Assembly (NCBI GenBank): GCA_963942565.1
Contig: OZ012696.1
Location: 23,799,057-23,863,056, forward strand
Direction of reading: 5' to 3'
Origin: Maea johnstoni
Taxonomy: Eukaryota > Annelida > Polychaeta > Spionida > Magelonidae
Length of the DNA stretch: 64,000 bases
This document shows positions 38,471 to 51,895 of the stretch, one piece after another; the first letter of the stretch is position 1, and each line of letters opens with the position of its first letter. The notes below the pieces were generated by a model that was given only the letters and a program-made list of their open reading frames with translations, was not told the DNA's origin and did not search any database. The translations under genes and the position numbers were made by a program.

Positions 38471-38999
38471 GGGCACACATAAGACAACTTGCAGATACAG
38501 TTAGTGGCACAGCCGATGGTCACTCAGCTATCTGAGCAGACCCAGCAGTGTGTACTGCACAAACAGCATATAAAAGAGCTCTATCAACTCTATATAGCAT
38601 AATGAAAATGCCATCTTGTTTTACCATAAATTACCCACTTTCAAGTGTATTCACATGTTAGGGGCAGACTGGATGATCTTACGGTCTAACCCCTGCACAC
38701 ATAGGGGATTGGTTTCTGTCAAAATAGGAGTCCCTAGACAAATATATGTGTCTACCTGTGAGCCAGTCCCTTCGCTTCACTGTGAAAACTTATCAACATG
38801 TCATGGTCCATTAAAAATGAATGGATACATATGGTCTTTTTTACATCTAGATATATATAGGCAGTTGAATTCATAGGCAGTTGAATTCAAGACTCTGTTA
38901 CTGAAATTGCAAGTGGGCACAAAACATTGATAATAATCAATTACATATAATCGATTTGTCGCTGGAAAGTTTAGACGATAAATAGGGCTGAAATTTTAC

Positions 39000-39130
39000 A
39001 ATTACCAGCACTAACAGGCACAGAGGGCTGTCACCAAACATTTTCAAATTGATATTTAGCGTGCAGTACTTTCAATTAGATCTTCTGGTCCATGTGGATG
39101 ACTGTTTGACAAGCAATTTCCCTAGGTAAG
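39000..39130 (-). mobile_element. LINE 3'-end remnant, second copy
   Basis: On the - strand it reads INLKMFGDSPLCLL, and at the DNA level it resembles the fragment at 29480-29660 (CTGTCACCAAAC, TTTTCA, GTTTGAC, AGCAATT). Short and decayed. Confidence 0.45.
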
Positions 39131-39559
39131 AAAACACCTAGAGCTTTGAGAACATCCCTGCTTTCAATCGGAAGTGAGAGGCAGAATCTTGAACTGAAAC
39201 TTTCTTCTGTAATGGGCTTTGGATAAAGGTCTCAAAAGCCATTCCTAGGTCTGTAGCTCAGCCACTTGCCTTACTATTATTATAATAACATATTTCTGAC
39301 TAAGACATCTATAGGAAATACATATACGAGAAAATTGTTAATAAAAACCTAAATAACCACTCTCCTTCAAGTATATTGCTATGCTTTATTCCTCAAGGTA
39401 TTTCCCAAGTATTATGGCTTCAATAAAGTCAACTCTAAGAAGAATGCTAAGTATTGATGACTAAACTCTGCCGCAAAGCACATGCTGTCTTTGAACATGC
39501 TTATTTTGAACATAGAAATATGAGGACCTGCTAATGCTTATGGAGACGTATTGTATTCT

Positions 39560-42500
39560 CATACTTGAGAGCCTTGTGTCTTACCACTAGGCTACAGCAA
39601 AGTCTTACACCAGTGATGGAGTCCATGTGTGAGGCAGTGCTGTTAGGGACATGAGGGATTAACTGATCACACTTGAGAGCCTTGTGTCTTACCACTAGGC
39701 TACAGCAAAGTCTCACACCAGTGATGGAGTCAATGTGCGAGGCAGTGCTGTTAGGGACATGAGGGATTGGCTGATCACACTTGAGAGCCTTGTGTCTTAC
39801 CACTAGGCTACAGCAAAGTCTCACACCAGTGATGGAGTCCATGTGTGAGGCAGTGCTGTTAGGGACATGAGGGATTGACTGATCACACTTGAGAGCCTTG
39901 AGTCTTACCACTAGGCTGCAGCAAAGTCTCACACCAGTGATGGAGTCCATGTGTGAGGCAGTGCTGTTAGGGACATGAGGGATAGGCTGATCACACTTGA
40001 GAGCCTTGTGTCTTACCACTAGGCTACAGCAAAGTCTCACACCAGTGGTGGAGTCCATGTGTGAGGCAGTGCTGTTAGGGACATGAGGGATTGGCTGATC
40101 ACACTTGAGAGCCTTGTGTCTTACCACTAGGCTACAGCAAAGTCTCACACCAGCGATGGAGTCCATGTGTGAGGCAGTGCTGTTATGGACATAAGCAATT
40201 GGCTGATCACACTTGAGAGCCTTGTGTCTTACCACTAGGCTACAGCAAAGTCTCACACCAGTGATGGAGTCCATGTGTGAGGCAGTGCTGTTAGGGACAT
40301 AAGCAATTGGCTGATCACACTTGAGAGCCTTGTGTCTTACCACTAGGCTACAGCAAAGTTCCACACCAGTGATGGGGTCCATGTGTGAGGCAGTGCTGTT
40401 AGGGACATGAGGGATTAGCTGATCACACTTGAGAGCCTTGTGTCTTACCACTAGACTGCAGCAAAGTCTCACACCAGTGATGGAGTCCATGTGTGAGGCG
40501 GTGCTGCTAAGGACATGAGGAATCAGCTGATCACACTTGAGAGCCTTGTGTCTTACCACTAGGCTACAGCAAAGTCTCACACCAGTGATGGAGTCCATGT
40601 GTGAGGCAGTGCTGTTAGAGACATGAGGGATTAGCTGATCACACTTGAGAGCCTTGTGTCTTACCACTAGGCTGCAGCAAAGTCTCACACCAGTGATGGA
40701 GTCCATGTGTGAGGCAGTGCTGTTAGGGACATGAGGGATTGGCTGATCACACTTGAGAGCCTTGTGTCTTACCACTAGGCTACAGCAAAGTCTCACACCA
40801 GTGATGGAGTCCATGTGTGAGGCAGTGCTGTTAGGGACATGAGGAATTGGCTGATCACACTTGAGAGCCTTATGTCTTACCACTAGGCTACAGCAAAGTC
40901 TCACACCAGTGATGGAGTCCATGTGTGAGGCAGTGCTGTTAGGGACATGAGGAATTGGCTGATCACACTTGAGAGCCTTATGTCTTACCACTAGGCTACA
41001 GCAAAGTCTTACACCAGTGATGGAGTCCATGTGTGAGGCAGTGCTGTTAGGGACATGAGGGATTGGCTGATCACACTTGAGAGCCTTGTGTCTTACCACT
41101 AGGCTACAGCAAAGTCTCACACCAGTGATGGAGTCCATGTGTGAGGCAGTGCTGTTAGGGACATGAGGAATTGGCTGATCACACTTGAGAGCCTTATGTC
41201 TTACCACTAGGCTACAGCAAAGTCTTACACCAGTGATGGAGTCCATGTGTGAGGCAGTGCTGTTAGGGACATGAGGGATTGGCTGATCACACTTGAGAGC
41301 CTTGTGTCTTACCACTAGGCTACAGCAAAGTCTCACACCAGTGATGGAGTCCATGTGTGAGGCAGTGCTGTTAGGGACATGAGGAATTGGCTGATCACAC
41401 TTGAGAGCCTTATGTCTTACCACTAGGCTACAGCAAAGTCTCACACCAGTGATGGAGTCCATGTGTGAGGCAGTGCTGTTAGGGACATGAGGAATTGGCT
41501 GATCACACTTGAGAGCCTTATGTCTTACCACTAGGCTACAGCAAAGTCTCACACCAGTGATGGAGTCCATGTGTGAGGCAGTGCTGTTAGGGACATGAGG
41601 AATTGGCTGATCACACTTGAGAGCCTTATGTCTTACCACTAGGCTACAGCAAAGTCTCACACCAGTGATGGAGTCCATGTGTGAGGCAGTGCTGTTAGAG
41701 ACATGAGGGATTGGCTGATCACACTTGAGAGCCTTGCGTCTTACCACTAGGCTACAGCAAAGTCTCACACCAGTGATGGAGTCCATGTGTGAGGCAGTGC
41801 TGTTAGGGACATGAGGGATTGACTGATCACACTTGAGAGCCTTGTGTCTTACCACTAGGCTACGGCAAAGTCTCACACCAGTGATGGAGTCCATGTGTGA
41901 GGCAGTGCTGTTAGGGACATGAGGGATTGGCTGATCACACTTGAGAGCCTTGTGTCTTACCACTAGGCTACAGCAAAGTCTCACACCAGTGATGGAGTCC
42001 ATGTGTGAGGCAGTGCTGTTAGGGACATGAGGGATTGACTGATCACACTTGAGAGCCTCATGTCTTACTACTAGGCTACAGCAAAGTCTCACACCAGTGA
42101 TGGAGTCCATGTGTGAGGCTGTGCTGTTAGGGACATGAGGGATTGGCTGATCACACTTGAGAGCCTTGTGTCTTACCACTAGGCTGCAGCAAAGTCTCAC
42201 ACCAGTGATGGAGTCCATGTGTGAGGCAGTGCTGTTAAGGACATGAGGGATTGGCTGATCACACTTGAGAGCCTTGTGTCTTACCACTAGGCTACAGCAA
42301 AGTCTCACACCAGTGATGGAGTCCATGTGTGGGGCAGTGCTGTTAGGGACATGAGGGATTGACTGATCACACTTGAGAGCCTTGTGTCTTACCACTAGGC
42401 TACAGCAAAGTCTCACACCAGTGATGGAGTCCATGTGTGAGGCAGTGCTGTTAAGGACATGAGGGATTGGCTGATCACACTTGAGAGCCTTGTGTCTTAC

Positions 42501-43993
42501 CACTAGGCTACAGCAAAGTCTCACACCAGTGATGGGGTCCATGTGTGAGGCAGTGCTGTTAGGGACATGAGGGATTGACTGATCACACTTGAGAGCCTTG
42601 TGTCTTACCTCTAGGCTACAGCAAAGTCTCACACCAGTGATGGAGTCCATGTGTGAGGCAGTGCTGTTAGGGACATGAGGGATTGGCTGATCACACTTGA
42701 GAGCCTTGTGTCTTACCACTAGGCTGCACAGCAAAGTCTTACACCAGTGATGGAGTCCATGTGTGAGGCTGTGCTGTTAGGGACATGAGGGATTGGCTGA
42801 TCACACTTGAGAGCCTTGTGTCTTACCACTAGGCTGCAGCAAAGTCTCACACCAGTGATGGAGTCCATGTGTGAGGCTGTGCTGTTAGGGACATGAGGGA
42901 TTGGCTGATCACACTTGAGAGCCTTGTGTCTTACCACTAGGCTGCAGCAAAGTCTCACACCAGTGATGGAGTCCATGTGTGAGGCAGTGCTGTTAAGGAC
43001 ATGAGGGATTGGCTGATCACACTTGAGAGCCTTGTGTCTTACCACTAGGCTACAGCAAAGTCTCACACCAGTGATGGAGTCCATGTGTGAGGCAGTGCTG
43101 TTAGGGACATGAGGAATTGGCTGATCACACTTGAGAGCCTTGTGTCTTACCACTAGGCTACAGCAAAGTCTCACACCAGTGATGGAGTCTGTGTGTGAGG
43201 CTGTGCTGTTAGGGACATGAGGGATTGGCTGATCACACTTGAGAGCCTTGTGTCTTACCACTAGGCTGCAGCAAAGTCTCACACCAGTGATGGAGTCCAT
43301 GTGTGAGGCAGTGCTGTTAAGGACATGAGGGATTGGCTGATCACACTTGAGAGCCTTGTGTCTTACCACTAGGCTACAGCAAAGTCTCACACCAGTGATG
43401 GAGTCCATGTGTGAGGCAGTGCTGTTAGGGACATGAGGAATTGGCTGATCACACTTGAGAGCCTTGTGTCTTACCACTAGGCTACAGCAAAGTCTCACAC
43501 CAGTGATGGAGTCCATGTGTGGGGCAGTGCTGTTAGGGACATGAGGAATTGGCTGATCACACTTGAGAGCCTTGTGTCTTACCACTAGGCTACAGCAAAG
43601 TCTCACACCAGTGATGGAGTCTGTGTGTGAGGCTGTGCTGTTAGGGACATGAGGGATTGACTGATCACACTTGAAAGCCTTGTGTCTTACCACTAGGCTA
43701 CAGCAAAGTCTCACACCAGTGATGGAGTCCATGTGTGAGGCAGTGCTGTTAGGGACATGAGGGATTGGCTGATCACACTTGAGAGCCTTGTGTCTTACCA
43801 CTAGGCTGCAGCAAAGTCTCACACCAGTGATGGAGTCCATGTGTGAGGCAGTGCTGTTAGGGACATGAGGGATTGACTGATCACACTTGAGAGCCTTGTG
43901 TCTTACCACTAGGCTGCACAGCAAAGTCTTACACGAGAGATGGAGTCTATGTGTGAGGCTGTGCTGTTAGGGACATGAGGGATTGACTGATTA
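39560..43993 (-). repeat. 108-bp satellite, about 41 copies, open as a 36-residue repeat
   Basis: The period is 108 bp, exactly 36 codons. On the - strand one frame stays open for 1067 codons (42734-39531) and for 401 codons (43924-42719), with units such as VRLCCSLVVRHKALKCDQ followed by PIPHVPNSTASHMDSITG. The two frames are separated by an extra CA in GGCTGCACAGC near 42727. There is no splice context, signal peptide or recognisable domain, and a period divisible by three will hold a frame open by chance, so I call it a satellite first. Each unit also has TAGCCTAGTGG, which fits a Pol III A box, without a B box. Confidence 0.9.
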
Positions 43994-44465
43994 CGTCGTA
44001 AACATGGGGCGATATTGGTTGGCAAGGCGTAGTAATTCACTTGGCTCGGCATGGGTCAGGCTTGCAGGCGCTAAATGAGGAAGGCGTAAGGTGGGGAGGG
44101 ATGGCACTGTTTGATGATCAGCATGTCACATTGTGTCACTGTAAGGAACCTAATGAGATCAGGCCCTATCTACTACACTCTCAACTCCTTTAACCGTGAA
44201 TATCTACTTGTAGTGTGTACATATAGCTCTGGACACTTAAGCGATCCGTAAAATTGAATTGTAGTTTATCGGATCCGATCTGCTGAACTAAAAATAACCC
44301 ACCCGACGTAAAAAAAATCACTCTCAATTCTTTTTTTATTATAAAAAGGCTGACCCAACTTAACAGTATCTGATGAGGAATACATAACAGTGAGATTTGT
44401 AAACATTGTTAGTGCTGCACTCAGGTCATTAGGAGACCAGGCTGTAGAAAATAGAGCATGCCTTG
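43994..44465. other. No gene seen
   Basis: Flank of the 108-bp satellite; short frames only. Confidence 0.5.
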
Positions 44466-44469
44466 GCTG

Positions 44470-45116
44470 CAGGGACTGGGCCAGGATTTTCATAACAGGG
44501 TGTCCAAATTGGGATTTCAAGAATCAAGGGTGTCCAAAATCCCTAATGGAAAAAGTAAAAATCATTACACTGACTATGTACATTAACCCTGCTCTTGCTA
44601 ACACCAGATATATCCGGTGCTACATATCTTGCCTATGTGACCAACACCGGATATATCCGGTCTTTGGGTACCCTTGCACTTAGCAAAATAAGAACTACAT
44701 GGGTTGATTAAGGGGTATTGAATTATACTTGATATCAAGGTTTTACCTTTTACTATGTTTCTATTTCAGTTTGTGAAGCACATTATTGAAACAGTAATAG
44801 AAATCTATGAAAACCTTCTGATTTGGTGGGTAGACCCACAATATCCCTGGTCCCAGGGGATAGGTTCTCCCATATGGGGGTCTAGCGTGACAAGGGTTAA
44901 CAAATACAGTGATAATATGCTTAATTCCTGAAGAAATATCTTAGTTATTATTTTATTTAAAGTTAAACTTTTTGAGAAATTCAAGTTGGAATTAGTATTT
45001 ATTAAAAAAAACACATGTATACCAAAATCTAGGGTGTCTTTTTACCTAAAATCTGGTGTTTTTCATGAACCAGGGGGTCCAAAAGACACCTAGACACCCT
45101 GCTGGCTAAGACCCTG
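44470..45116. mobile_element. hAT-like MITE with nested TTAA element
   Basis: It runs from CAGGGACTGGGCCAGGAT to GCTGGCTAAGACCCTG, with a perfect 8-bp duplication CTTGGCTG. The interior (GGTGTCCAAATTGGG) differs from families A and B. It contains a TTAA-flanked element at 44583-44900. Confidence 0.85.
44583..44900. mobile_element. TTAA-flanked piggyBac-like MITE with perfect internal palindrome
   Basis: It starts TTAACCCTGCTCTTGCTA and ends GCGTGACAAGGGTTAA, so a TTAA target site and CCCT ends. It contains the 16-bp palindrome ACCGGATATATCCGGT (44646-44661) and a near copy at about 44604-44618. Confidence 0.72.
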
Positions 45117-45557
45117 CTTGGCTGTACATAACAGGGTATATCAGTTAGACACCTGAAAAAGTAAACTGCTCAGAGTAGAATCTTTAAGTGCATTTTCATT
45201 TCAAAGGGCATTGTAAGTGAACATTTAAAAATAATCATACACCAAGGAGATGATGATATTTCAGGGTGATACCCAAATGATGCCCTGATGCTTTCCTGCC
45301 TAACTGGCTAAGGACCATATTATGAACCTTTTCCCCTTTGTAATCTGTACATGCTAGACATTTCTGCAATACCACAATATAATTTGAGATCCGCAAATTT
45401 TCCAACCACTTCAGGCTAGATTTAATCAGTTTTGAGACAAGTGAGAAAGTTGCGAGGCTTAGGATGCTGTTAAGTGCAGGTAATGTTAAGATTTAGTCTC
45501 AATAATGTCAATATGGTAAAAAAAGTGAATTATATAAACTAATCTAAATTCACTTAT

Positions 45558-45770
45558 CTAACCCTTCCAAAGCTAAAGCTACTTTCGTCCAATGCACAAA
45601 AACGCAAAAATCTTTGAAAACCATCTAAAACCTGTCATGTTGGTACTCATCGGAAAGCCTTCACAGAGTACTCTCAGATGAGTACCCACATGACAGGGTT
45701 TGAATGATTTATCAGGAGTTTTGCATCCTTTTGTATTGGCCAACTTAGCCAGCAGCAGCATAAGGGCTAA
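45558..45770. mobile_element. piggyBac-like MITE, family D
   Basis: CTAACCCTTCCAAAGCTAAA to CAGCATAAGGGCTAA. Confidence 0.7.
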
Positions 45771-46249
45771 ACATGCCCTCTTGCAAAAGGTTCCTCCTTT
45801 CATGAATGCTACTTTTGATTGTCTCACGTCTAGTTTGTAGATTAACGAGTAATGACTCGTGATGAATCAATAACCTTGAGCTTGACTGATCGGCACTATC
45901 AGTACATGTCTCTAGTCAGAGATTCCCAAAGTTAAGGATCTGACTGGCAATTATATAAACAGTTTACTTTTGATATTTAGCCTGTACTGAATAAGAATAA
46001 TTCCTGAAGCATGGCATCTTTGGGTTTTGGTCTAGGTGAAATTTCGGAAATGGGGTATAAAGTAGGCAATCAGAAAATTGTTGGTGACAACCGTGACATG
46101 TCTATTTTCTAAGCCAGACAGCACGATATAGATGAATGCAAAAGATATTTAACTCCGTGCAGCAATTTGAGGGAGCCGCAGGGGAATTCAAGAGAGCCCT
46201 GGGTTCCCGGCTCCAACTATAATTTCGAGTCCTGCAATACCGGTATATA

Positions 46250-46465
46250 CCTTACAGCAAATAAATCTGAACATTTCATGTTTGTTTTCCCCCAGTATAG
46301 GACCTACTTTGCAACAAAAAAATCTGAATATCTCGTTTGTTTTTTGCCCTTGTGTAGGACCTACCTTGCAACAAAAAAAATCTGAACATTTCATGTTTGT
46401 TTTCCCCCAGTATAGGACCTAACTTGCAACAAAAAAAATCTGAACATTTCATGTTTGTTTTTTCG
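46250..46465. repeat. 62-bp tandem repeat, about 3.5 copies
   Basis: CTTGCAACAAAAAAATCTGA, ACATTTCATGTTTGTTTTCC and CAGTATAGGACCTA recur. Confidence 0.82.
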
Positions 46466-46707
46466 CTCCCCATTTCGTTCTAAGGGTAGAAGTAGGTAAT
46501 GAGCAATGAGTGATGAGAAGCGTAACCTTTGACGGGATTGATTTATAGAGCTCCCCTCCCGGTAGAGGTGCTATATTTCTTAAGCTCAAAGCAATCCCCC
46601 ACACATCAATTACAATCTTTTCCCCAGTATGACTGGCAGAAATCAATGGATTCCGGCCGCCACTGGGGCGCTGTAGGGAAGGTTATTCGGGTCCGAACAT
46701 TCCTCAC

Positions 46708-47025
46708 CATAGTTTTAGCCAGCAGGGCACCTGGGTGTCATTTTGGACACCCAAACCCTCAAAAACCACCCTTCAGGACAGCCAAATCTTTTGGTGAGGA
46801 ATTTCTTGAAATGTCAATTTTAAGCATATAATTGAATTATTTTCACCTTGAGCAATATAATTCCCATGGCATTGTATATTGATATTTTATGTTATTTGAA
46901 TAACTAGATCTATGTTATGGTTATAATCTGAGTGTATTATGATTTCCCTTGAAAACTTAGACGCCCAGAAATTTCACAATTGCCAATATTGTGCACCCAG
47001 TTTCTAAATCCTGGCTAAGACTCTA
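46708..47025. mobile_element. hAT-like MITE, family A
   Basis: It runs from CATAGTTTTAGCCAGCAGGG to ATCCTGGCTAAGACTCTA. The flanks share an imperfect 20-bp word (TTCGGGTCCGAACATTC against TTCGGGGCTGAACATTC), longer than the usual 8 bp. Confidence 0.75.
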
Positions 47026-47307
47026 TTCGGGGCTGAACATTCTTCCCTTCGCCAAACTTGTTGCATCGAGGGAGAACTACTCCGAGACGCAGATCATGTT
47101 CGAGCCAACTTCAGTGAACGGTCATCAGCCGAAATCAAATCAAGATGATTGCCTGGATACTGTTAGGAGGAAGAGAACCAATGAACAGGAGCTGTGGGAG
47201 AGCTACGTCAAATTATGGATTGGCTGTATTCGTCTTAACCCTTTCATCCTTACAACAGCGGAAAACAGGGACTCACCCAGACAGGAGTCAGGGAGCAGCG
47301 TGGAGTT

Positions 47308-48215
47308 GTAAAATTTTGTGGCGTCAAAAATTCTAAGGGGGATCACAATATACTCATATTTAAACCATAAACATGTATAAATTCATCAAAATAAGGCATG
47401 ATATCATTAAGCAATATAATGGGAATTATAAGGAGATGAAAAAATTCAATTATAAGCTTGAGATTTAGATTTTTAGAAATTCCACAATAAAGAATTTGGG
47501 TGTCCTGAGGGGTTCTTTTTAAGGGTTTGGGTGTCCAAAAAGGCACCCAGATGCCCTGCTGACTAAGGCCATGTCAGGGGGTCATTTTGACTCAGAAACA
47601 CCAGATTTCCTCACAAAAAAGTGGGTGCCCTGAGGGGTAATTTTTGAGGGTCCAAATAATGCTGAGAGACCTTGCTTGTTAAGACTATGACTGAATCAAT
47701 AGATCATTTTTAGAATAGGGCTAACACTAGGCCACTCAAGATATATTATGGATTCCTTTTATCCTTTAGTAAAATACCTAGCGGCCGAAAACAGGGACTT
47801 ACCAACCCAGGAGTCACAAAGTCATTTTGACTCAAATTCTCTATAAAACACCAGATTTTGGGCAAAACGGCAGCTAATTGTATTTTTGTAAGATGTTCTA
47901 CATGTTGCTCAAGAGCGACTTAGCCAGGACACGTCCTGCCTTTCTTTTGAACCTATAGGCAGTTTCCTGAAAACCTCATTTTGTACAGGCAAAAAATTTT
48001 GGGGGTACATGTAATTACCAAATATTTTATCAAAGTTTTAACCATCTTCTAGGACATAGATGAAGTGTAAATTGCCCTTGTCAACACAATATACTATTAA
48101 ATGAAGTTGTTATTTAAGGATTTGAAGTAGATAAATAGCTAGATCTGGACAGGCAGAGTTTTTGAAATTGCACTTTTGGACAGGCATTTTTGAAATCCTA
48201 GATAAGACACTCACA
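47308..48215. mobile_element. Cluster of decayed family A and B MITEs
   Basis: An inverted A copy (about 47308-47575) is followed by A-like fragments (CTGAGGGGTAATTTTTGAGG) and a B copy from about 47917 (GCGACTTAGCCAGGACACG) to 48210 (ATCCTAGATAAGACACT). Another A-like fragment lies at 48240-48340, and a partial inverted B copy at about 48750-48935. The ends are too damaged for confident target duplications. Confidence 0.6.
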
Positions 48216-48937
48216 CTGATGTTGAGTCCAAGTGACATAATTATCAGAAATTCCGCATAAAAAAGGGTTTGCCCTGAGGAGTGATTTTTGAGGGTTTGAG
48301 TGTCCAAATGATGCTGAGACACCCTGCTTGTTAAAACTTTGACTGAATCAATACTATCTAATAGGACTAAAAGCTTATCACTAGGCCACTCGAGATATAT
48401 TATGGATTCCTTTAATCCTTTTCCTAGCAATATACCCAACTGCCACTAACATTTAAAAGATGTGTTTGCTAATTGATTATTTCATATCCCAATATCAAAC
48501 CATATGCAATACTGGTTTTCACTTAAAGGCTTATAAATAATACGCCTCCTGGATCAAGCTCCTAGTAAAGAATAGTTGCGCAGAGCAGAATGCCATTCTA
48601 ATCTAATGGGCCATTAGATTAAATCTATACCAGAATGTTGTAACTCTTTAACATATCCTAGAACCTTATCCATATACAATGCAGTAAAGCAGGATGTTGA
48701 GGTTTAATGCTGTCAACCGTTTCTTGACTTGGCCTTGTGCAGGCCTGCAGGGTCTTAGCCAGGATTTTTAAAATGCCTGATCAAATCACATTTTAGAAAA
48801 TTTCTAACCTTTCAGATTTAGCTTTAAAGTCAGTTTCTTCAGATCCTCATAATAATTACATTATAAAGCCTTTTGTGTCAAAAACAGCAATTTACACTTT
48901 AGCCATGCCTTAGAAAATGGTCTGCCAGGAGAAAATG

Positions 48938-49011
48938 CCTGCTAGGGGAGGAAGGTCATGTGAGCGCTTCGGTGGATACAGACTATAAACTGAATACCTT
49001 TACCTTTATAA
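48938..49011 (+). mobile_element. 3' fragment of the same SINE
   Basis: It shares GCTAGGGGAGGAAGG and the (ACCTTT)n tail with the full copy at 23714; the head is missing. Confidence 0.65.
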
Positions 49012-49249
49012 ACTAGTGATCTGGAGGGCTCAGGGGAAACTATGTATCTCTTAAGTTCAAGGCACACTAAAAAGTTAAGATCGATACCGAAATGCCCGGC
49101 ATCACTTGCTTGAACGGTTCAGCCTATCAAGACGCTCGCCACCCGTAAGCCGCAATGGGGAAAGCATGCTTTAATATCAACTGGATAAAGCTCGAGTCAG
49201 CAGAAAGGTCGTGACAATAAATCATTCACCAACTCCATTGATTCTTAGT

Positions 49250-49740
49250 GCATGCAGCTCTTGAGGAGTTGATAGGGAATACAGTGCCCGGGCTACCTTT
49301 TATAATACATTCTTTATGTGGTGTATTACTATGATATTGATATTCAATGCAGGGGGCCACAATACCAAATAGCCCTATTTGGCCACTGGGCATGGTCTTA
49401 GCCAGCAGGGCGTCTGGGTGTCTTTTGGACACCCAAACCCCCCAAAAACATCCTTCAGGACACCCAATTTTTTGGAGAAGTAATTTCTTAAAATGTATAA
49501 TGATGTTATGACACTGTATAAAGATGTTATGCCTGATTTCAATGAGTAAAGGTGCATGTTTATGGTTATTACAGAATACAGCAGCAGGGCTGGGCCCGGG
49601 CTACATTCTATACATTCTGTATGGGGTACAATACTATGGTATTGATATTCACTGCAGGGGGCCACTCTACCAAATAGTCCTATTTGGCCACTGGGTAGAA
49701 ATACAAGCAATGGCGACAGAATCTTAGCATGGACTTCAAA
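49250..49740. repeat. Duplicated segment flanking a truncated family A MITE
   Basis: GCCCGGGCTAC, ACTATGGTATTGATATTCA, GCAGGGGGCCAC and CTATTTGGCCACTGGG occur at about 49288-49390 and again at 49595-49695. Between them is a family A piece (CATGGTCTTAGCCAGCAGGG to TTATGGTTATTACAG) with no right TIR. Confidence 0.65.
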
Positions 49741-50022
49741 TCTAGGTGTCCATACGGTGGGCAATCAATAAATACAGTTCTAAATAAATAAGCATCATAC
49801 ATGTCATATTCATAAAAGGGAGACATCAAAATATTCAGATCATAATTATAGTCTAAACATATTTAAATTAAAGATAATGTGCAGGTCTTCAATAAGACAA
49901 TCCAAAAAATTCATCATTTTTAGATAATTTCAAATAAGAATATATCCTACAAACTTTTCTAGATTGACAATGAAATTGTAATGTGCCTTTACAAATGCTG
50001 TATGGACAGGGTGCTATTACTG

Positions 50023-50287
<265 letters not shown>

Positions 50288-50965
50288 AAAGTAGGAATTC
50301 AGGAAATTGCCTGTCCAAAAGACAGGCTGGAAGGGTCCTGGCTAAGTCCTTGGCCTGAATGCCACACAGACACTCCTATGGCTAAGGCCACCCTATCACA
50401 TAGGCCCTGGCTATTTCTCCCCATTCCAGCAGGATTAATGTGTTGGATGCTTCTACATTGCAGAATGGCCAATTACTGTGTTGAGTGTGTATATGTGAGG
50501 CCAGTAGCAGAGCACTGCACATAATGCTCTATCATGGTGAAATGTTTTTTAAACTGTCTTTGATGATCAAGCTAGAGATTTATGGTATGAGCACTGGGAA
50601 TATTTATCTAGATCCACAAACAACTGAATAAAAGGATTGGACTGTAGCCATTAGGGGTTAGCTGGGCCTATAACAAAATGACTTAGTCAGGACCCGCCCT
50701 TTGACTTTAATGAACTTTGCCCTTTTAATTAACTTTGACTTTTATGGGGTAATAACCAAATATCTTCCAAACAAACTATCTGCTAGGACATGTCTGAAGT
50801 GTAAATTGTCCTTTTTGAAACTGTAGGCTATAAAATGTAATTGGTGTGAGGTTTGCGAATTCCAAGGGTCTGGGTGTCCAAACATACAGTAATTCATATA
50901 ATATCTAACTTTTTAAAAGCATATTTTTCAAATATTTAAATGAAATGCTGCTCCTTGGGATCAGT

Positions 50966-51168
50966 TTAACCCTTCCAATGCTGAGGCTACTTTCGTCCTA
51001 AGTACAAAAACGCAAAAAAAATTGAAGTCATGTTGGTACTCATTGGAAAGCTCTCGCTGAGTAATCTCAGATGAGTACCCATTTGCTAGGGTTTCAGTCA
51101 TTTTTTTTTAAACGTTTTTTGCATCATTTTGTATTAACCAAAGTAGCAACCAGCAACATAAGGGTTAA
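50966..51168. mobile_element. piggyBac-like MITE, family D
   Basis: TTAACCCTTCCAATGCTGAG to CAACATAAGGGTTAA, with both TTAA ends intact. Confidence 0.76.
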
Positions 51169-51586
51169 AGACAATAACTACCTGCCATCTTGGAAAGTGA
51201 AGTCAGTAGCCACTGCTCAGGTACTAAACCATGTATCAGTGTTTCACTTCTTTTTTTTTGGAAAAATAGTATTTACTCTTGTGAGTCAAATTGTAATTTT
51301 CTCCACAAATGTCAGATCTATGCCAAATTGTACTGGGGATTATGGTCTTAAAATGTCAATCTTAACCACATAATTGAATTTTTTAATTACCATGTAATTC
51401 CCATGACATTGTATAAGGATATAATGCCTTATTTTGATATATATCTATACATGTCCATGGTTGAAATCTGAGTATATTGTGGTCCCCCTTAAACATTTGG
51501 AAGCCCAAAAATTTCACAATTGCCAATTATTTTAGGCACCCAGTTTCTAAATGGAAATATGGTAACTTGAACCCCCTAGCCTCCTG

Positions 51587-51739
51587 CAATACAAACGGTT
51601 TGTATTGTGCTCTTGAGTGAGCTGCTGCAATACAAACGGTTTGTATTGTCGGCCTGACTCAGATTTCTCAGGGCTTTGTAATACAAACGGTTTGTATTGT
51701 CGCTGTGAGTCAGCACTGCAATACAAACTGGATGTATTA
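51587..51739. repeat. Four 21-bp palindromes, left end of copy 1
   Basis: These are at 51587-51607, 51628-51648, 51679-51699 (first base changed) and 51719-51739 (a degenerate copy). They have the same sequence as the right-end array but longer spacers of about 20-30 bp. Confidence 0.88.
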
Positions 51740-51895
51740 TGATGTGACTGACTGGATGAAATATGTGTGGTAAATAAATAGACAAAATTAATTCAAATTC
51801 GATAATTTATTCAGATCATAATTCAAAACCATGAACATGGTTATAATGCTTTGAAACTTGTTTTACTTAGTGACTGGAGGATCATATAATTAATG

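Noticed and set aside
39560-43993. The 108-bp array as a tRNA or SINE cluster
   Set aside because: Each unit has an A-box-like TAGCCTAGTGG but no B box at the right distance and no cloverleaf.
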